Source: an uncultured Ruminococcus sp. (GTDB lineage Bacteria > Bacillota > Clostridia > Lachnospirales > Lachnospiraceae). Taken from it: a stretch of DNA of 34,939 nucleotides. The notes beneath the pieces were generated by a model that worked only from the letters and a program-made list of their open reading frames with translations, was not told where the DNA came from and searched no databases. Position 1 is the first letter of the stretch; every line of letters starts with the position of its first letter. This document shows positions 32,585-34,939 of this stretch, piece by piece. The position numbers were made by a program, and so were the translations under genes. The DNA is taken from contig UQVC01000026.1 in NCBI GenBank assembly GCA_900544395.1, positions 1 to 34,939 on the forward strand, written 5' to 3'.

Positions 32585-33292
32585 ATGCAGGTATATGATA
32601 AAGTCATCGAGACAACCAGAGAAATTCTACAGCCATTTCCGGGAAAAGAACTGGATTTAAACAGGGCAAAAAAATGGAAACTGCTGAAAGAAAATGAATT
32701 TTTATTACACAAAGAGGTGGCATTTGAGCTGGGAATCCGTTCCCAGCCATCTACCTGCTATCAGGCAGTGACTTCTTCTACGGAGTTGCTGCTGGAAGAT
32801 AAAATTTTGCTATATGGTCCAGATCTGTCGGAAATTAAAAAGAATGTCCCCTTTACAAGGATTACGTGGATTCAGATCGATCCCATCGAAGATCAGGATA
32901 AAGCGTATCGGAGGATTAAAAAACTGGAATTTGCAAAATTTAAGATCATTCCCGAAGGATACATGATGCTCTCATCCAGCATGGATCAGAAAGAACAGGT
33001 CCGGGTGAGTAAAAAAGCCGTAAAAAAAGGGTTGGATTTTGCAACAGTTGGAAATTTGATGATCCAGAAATATAAAGAAGAATTTCAGGCAAAACATGTT
33101 CAGATTTTGTTTATTACACAAGATCTTCCGGTCATGGAACAACTGATTGCACAAGGAAAAAAGGTAGATGAAATTACAAATGCTTTTGATCACATTTTGA
33201 AAAATATCATTTTGGATTGCGATCTGTGCCCGCTGCATCCAATCTGTGATGATGTAGAGGAACTGAGACAGATTCATTTTGCAAGAAAATAA
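32585..33292 (+). CDS. Stand-alone acetyl-CoA-synthase-like fragment protein
   Basis: 235 aa. From about residue 44 it follows the middle domains of acetyl-CoA synthase beta subunit (AcsB/CdhC): KEVAFELG, LLYGPDLSEI, RVSKKAVKKGLDFATVGNL and QKYKEEFQ, which mirror AFELV..., IGPDIDQI, RVSKDAVAKGFRFKNYGEI and AKMKEEFP in the clostridial enzyme (recalled sequence). It ends shortly after C212-x2-C215-x5-C221, at the place where ACS has C-x2-C-x8-C-x9-C for its A-cluster 4Fe-4S part. The fourth Cys, the CGC nickel motif and the ~200 C-terminal residues are absent. It cannot be a working ACS; a metal- or corrinoid-binding partner or scaffold is possible. Starts 2 bases after the membrane peptide. 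Confidence 0.7.
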   Translation: MQVYDKVIETTREILQPFPGKELDLNRAKKWKLLKENEFLLHKEVAFELGIRSQPSTCYQAVTSSTELLLEDKILLYGPDLSEIKKNVPFTRITWIQIDPIEDQDKAYRRIKKLEFAKFKIIPEGYMMLSSSMDQKEQVRVSKKAVKKGLDFATVGNLMIQKYKEEFQAKHVQILFITQDLPVMEQLIAQGKKVDEITNAFDHILKNIILDCDLCPLHPICDDVEELRQIHFARK

Positions 33293-33704
33293 GGCGAGGG
33301 GCGGTTGCTTTTTTGATTGATTTATATACGCAACCAGAATCGTTATTCTATCAAAGACATTGTTACATGACAAGATATATTCCTTTAGAAAAATTTGCCC
33401 TCAATTTGACCGAAAGGCAATCAGGGTAGATGTGGAAACAGCGAAAACCCGCTAACCACAAGGGCTAACGGGCTTCGTTGTTTTATAGTTATCTAAAGGA
33501 ATGAGAGTAAAGTGTGGCATCTTGAGTCTCCCCAAGATGCCATTACTTTATGAGGGGGGAGATAGTTGTCTATCAACTATCTGAGTATTAGTATACGGAA
33601 TAAATGTGTCCAAAGTATGTTGAATCTATAAAAGAAATAGAAAAATTCTTATGAAATTCTTAATTCAGTTTTTAAGAAACGTACTCTTTTTATTGTCTGA
33701 TATG
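33293..33704. other. Non-coding stretch with nested and tandem inverted repeats
   Basis: No convincing gene in 412 bases. Perfect 11-bp arms ATTCCTTTAGA (33379-33389) and TCTAAAGGAAT (33492-33502) enclose a long imperfect hairpin at 33437-33482 (AACAgCGAAaaCCCG... with ...CGGGcTTCGtTGTT). Two more hairpins follow: TGGCATCTTG/CAAGATGCCA (33515-33542) and AGATAGTTG/CAACTATCT (33560-33582). TTCTTAA/TTAAGAA (33657-33678) is a weak fourth and could end the lysozyme transcript. A T-run at 33309-33314 right after GGTTGC may help end the reductase operon. It could be a structured RNA, a terminator stack or the edge of an old mobile element; no protein match seen. Confidence 0.5.
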
Positions 33705-34505
33705 CTAAAGCTTGGGGATTCGTATGGTATGTCCGGCATAAATTAAATTTGGATCGGAAATATGATTCAGTGACTGCAGGATTGGGACCGTTGTCTGGAA
33801 ACGTGCGGCAATCTCGCTTAAAGTGTCTCCATATTTGATCGTATATGAAATATATTGAGGAGCAACAGGTTTTGATGACAGGTGATTGAGTCCGGCATTT
33901 TTGATAATAGAAGGATAATCTACAAAAACATAATCCAGATCCACATCACCGGATATTCCGTTTATATTTCCTTGACTGGTAAACTGCCACATCTGACATT
34001 CGGTGTTATCTAATTTGCTGTTGTAAAAAGCATACCAGAGTGCGTATCTGGAAGAAAGGGGAAGAAGCTGATAACTTTGCAGGAAATTCCGATTACTGTA
34101 ATACATTGCAAAATAACCTTTTTGTTCGATCCGGTTACAGAAATTTTGTACAATGTTCCGTGCTGTTTCCGGTGTAAAAGTGACTCCGTTTTGTGCGGCA
34201 TAGTTTACAGATGCCTGTTCAATGTCATAACAAACAGGGTAGTCAATGCGGTAATCAGAGATCGCTTTCAGACAGCCATCGGCTTCCTGTATGGCAATCT
34301 CTGGATTGAGGGCATAACAGAACCAGTATATACCAATGGGCAGACCGATCCGGTTGCATTCGGAAGCATTTCTTTTAAATTGAGGGTCGATTGTACCGAA
34401 ACCATAGCCGGCACGGAGCATGGCAAACTGATAACCGGCAGCTTTTACCTTTTCCCAGTCTACATTGCCCTGAAATTCACTGACATCCAGTCCTTTTCTT
34501 TGCAT
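33705..34505 (-). CDS. GH25 lysozyme with C-terminal LysM
   Basis: 266 aa. The GH25 domain spans about 3-205: GLDVSEFQGNVDWEKVK, MLRAGYGFG, PIGIYWFCYA, PVCYDIEQAS (the D-x-E catalytic pair), YAMYYSNRNFL-like and DVDLDYV. A short linker leads to one LysM at about 219-264 (YTIKYGDTLSEIAARF, then NLIYAGHTIRIPKL). It cleaves the MurNAc-GlcNAc bond of peptidoglycan. No signal peptide is visible, so export would need a holin, lysis or a non-classical route, as for phage endolysins. AAGGAG 6 bases before its ATG marks the start. A holin-like peptide gene lies 228 bases upstream on the same strand. Confidence 0.93.
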   Translation of the reverse strand: MQRKGLDVSEFQGNVDWEKVKAAGYQFAMLRAGYGFGTIDPQFKRNASECNRIGLPIGIYWFCYALNPEIAIQEADGCLKAISDYRIDYPVCYDIEQASVNYAAQNGVTFTPETARNIVQNFCNRIEQKGYFAMYYSNRNFLQSYQLLPLSSRYALWYAFYNSKLDNTECQMWQFTSQGNINGISGDVDLDYVFVDYPSIIKNAGLNHLSSKPVAPQYISYTIKYGDTLSEIAARFQTTVPILQSLNHISDPNLIYAGHTIRIPKL

Positions 34506-34607
34506 AGGAACTCCTTAAATATAAAAATGAAAGTCTTATGTTTATTATATGGAGAATAGAAGAAAATGTGTGGTTCCATTTGGATTTTAGTTTGAGAGAA
34601 GACGTAT

Positions 34608-34636
34608 TTGACACATTTCATAAAATTGACTATAAT
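34608..34636 (+). promoter_or_regulatory. Perfect consensus promoter for a small RNA
   Basis: TTGACA, exactly 17 bases, TATAAT, the only complete consensus promoter in the window. No gene with a ribosome site follows; transcription from about 34643 runs into the terminator at 34701-34741. Confidence 0.85.
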
Positions 34637-34642
34637 ATACTT

Positions 34643-34745
34643 AACAAGGGAGCCGATAGTCAGATGAAGCCTGACCGCCGGCAAAACAAAGTGTTATAAG
34701 AAATAGCGCCTTACTTTACCAGAGCAGGGGCGCTATTTTTTGTTA
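34643..34745 (+). ncRNA. Candidate antitoxin RNA, convergent with the holin-like toxin gene
   Basis: Predicted RNA of about 100 nt between the consensus promoter and the terminator hairpin (AAATAGCGCC at 34701-34710 with GGCGCTATTT at 34729-34738). It has no start codon with a ribosome site. Its 3' half is complementary to the last codons and 3' UTR of the toxin mRNA (roughly 34695-34745), the tail-to-tail overlap seen in the RatA/TxpA pair. Its 5' end (34648-34682: GGGAGCCGAT... then ACCGCCGG) resembles the toxin leader on the other strand. Confidence 0.65.
34701..34741. terminator. Shared bidirectional terminator of toxin gene and antisense RNA
   Basis: 10-bp perfect stem, AAATAGCGCC (34701-34710) and GGCGCTATTT (34729-34738), with T-run on plus and TTTCTTAT on minus. 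The toxin's TAG stop (34733-34735) lies inside the right arm. Confidence 0.85.
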
Positions 34746-34828
34746 TGCTTATCATTGTTCTTCACAAGGGTTATAACAGCAACTAGCATTGTTACAAAGA
34801 GAAATAAATCACTATATGTAACGTACAT
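34733..34828 (-). CDS. Holin-like type I toxin peptide (31 aa)
   Basis: A minus-strand gene of 31 codons with an ideal AAAGGAGG 7 bases before its ATG (first base 34828). The peptide starts MYVTYSDLFLF, continues as one hydrophobic helix (VTMLVAVITLV) and ends in a basic tail (KNNDKHNKK). This is the layout of the putative holin-like toxin family (TxpA/Hol-Tox), whose members insert in the membrane and are checked by antisense RNA. The TATACT at 34887-34892 (minus) is the likely -10. It could also be a holin remnant serving the GH25 lysozyme downstream. Confidence rests on layout, as short peptides give weak homology. Confidence 0.75.
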   Translation of the reverse strand: MYVTYSDLFLFVTMLVAVITLVKNNDKHNKK

Positions 34829-34886
34829 AAGCACCAACCTCCTTTCTTATCGTCCGGCGGTTGACATAGCACCTCATCGGTTCCCT

Positions 34887-34892
34887 AGTATA
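34887..34892 (-). promoter_or_regulatory. -10 box of the toxin gene
   Basis: TATACT on the minus strand, starting transcription near 34880, which leaves a leader of about 52 bases. The best -35, TTGATA at 34914-34919, is 21 bases away, so the promoter should be much weaker than that of the antisense RNA, as expected when antitoxin RNA must be in excess. Confidence 0.45.
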
Positions 34893-34939
34893 ACGAATAT
34901 TAAATAATTGCTATATCAAACGGATGCCGCTTCCTCTTC

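Larger units (their letters stand above)
34648..34885. repeat. Inverted leader repeats flanking the toxin locus
   Basis: Arms at 34648-34682 (plus) and 34852-34885 (minus). Read outward-in they share GGGA-CCGAT and ACCGCCGG with 14-16 variable bases between. Both arms lie just after a transcription start, so the two opposing RNAs begin with the same kind of leader, suggesting inverted duplication of a leader-promoter module. Confidence 0.55.

Noticed and set aside
25667..33292. Whole Wood-Ljungdahl or CO dehydrogenase cluster
   Set aside because: Only a fragmentary ACS-like protein and a CooC-like ATPase occur; CO dehydrogenase, corrinoid protein and methyltransferase genes are missing.
33550..33591. 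Thirteen-codon ORF over the third hairpin
   Set aside because: Too short, with the start overlapped by a G-run and the codons dictated by the inverted repeat.
1..34939. tRNA, rRNA, CRISPR arrays, insertion-sequence ends
   Set aside because: No cloverleaf-like sequence, no spaced identical repeats and no intact transposase with terminal repeats were seen by eye.

Overview
This is about 35 kb of an AT-rich Firmicutes chromosome. Strong AGGAGG-type ribosome sites, zinc-ribbon membrane proteins, HgdB-type dehydratases and a GPH transporter with glycosidases point to a gut Lachnospiraceae bacterium of the Mediterraneibacter/Ruminococcus gnavus/Dorea type. That placement is inferred from gene content; the species is not established.

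Layout. 1-6078: a cell-surface cluster of zinc-ribbon/TPR membrane proteins, one ending in a C-type-lectin-like domain, a lipoprotein GH3 (NagZ-like) hydrolase and an FHA protein. 6167-8434: aconitase-family hydratase. 8614-11087: ECF-type sigma factor overlapping a membrane-anchored beta-propeller protein. 11258-11802: broken Rpn-family nuclease/transposase gene with its promoter still present. 11885-18536: AraC regulator divergent from a GPH transporter, GH78-like, HPr-like and GH3 operon, probably for rhamnosyl-glucosides. 18663-22750: TatD, RsmA, citrate synthase and an alpha/beta hydrolase. 22805-25489: YheO-type regulator divergent from a hydantoinase plus a GNAT acetyltransferase. 25667-33292: a compact seven-gene operon. 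33293-33704: non-coding DNA rich in inverted repeats. 33705-34505: GH25-LysM lysozyme. 34643-34828: a small hydrophobic toxin-like gene with a convergent antisense RNA.

The most unusual part is the 25667-33292 operon. An OYE/FAD/4Fe-4S oxidoreductase, a CooC-like ATPase with a CxC motif, two HgdB/HgdA-type Fe-S proteins and their ASKHA activase are followed by a one-helix peptide. The last gene encodes a stand-alone fragment resembling the middle of acetyl-CoA synthase, ending in a C-x2-C-x5-C motif just where the A-cluster cysteines begin. No CODH, CoA-transferase, ETF or acyl-CoA dehydrogenase gene is present. The set looks like an ATP-driven low-potential reductase or dehydratase with a dedicated metal-handling branch, and its substrate cannot be read from the sequence.

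The second notable locus is the 31-codon holin-like peptide gene at 34733-34828 (minus strand). It faces a strong consensus promoter that would make a roughly 100-nt RNA ending in the same bidirectional terminator, which is the geometry of a TxpA/RatA-like type I toxin-antitoxin pair.
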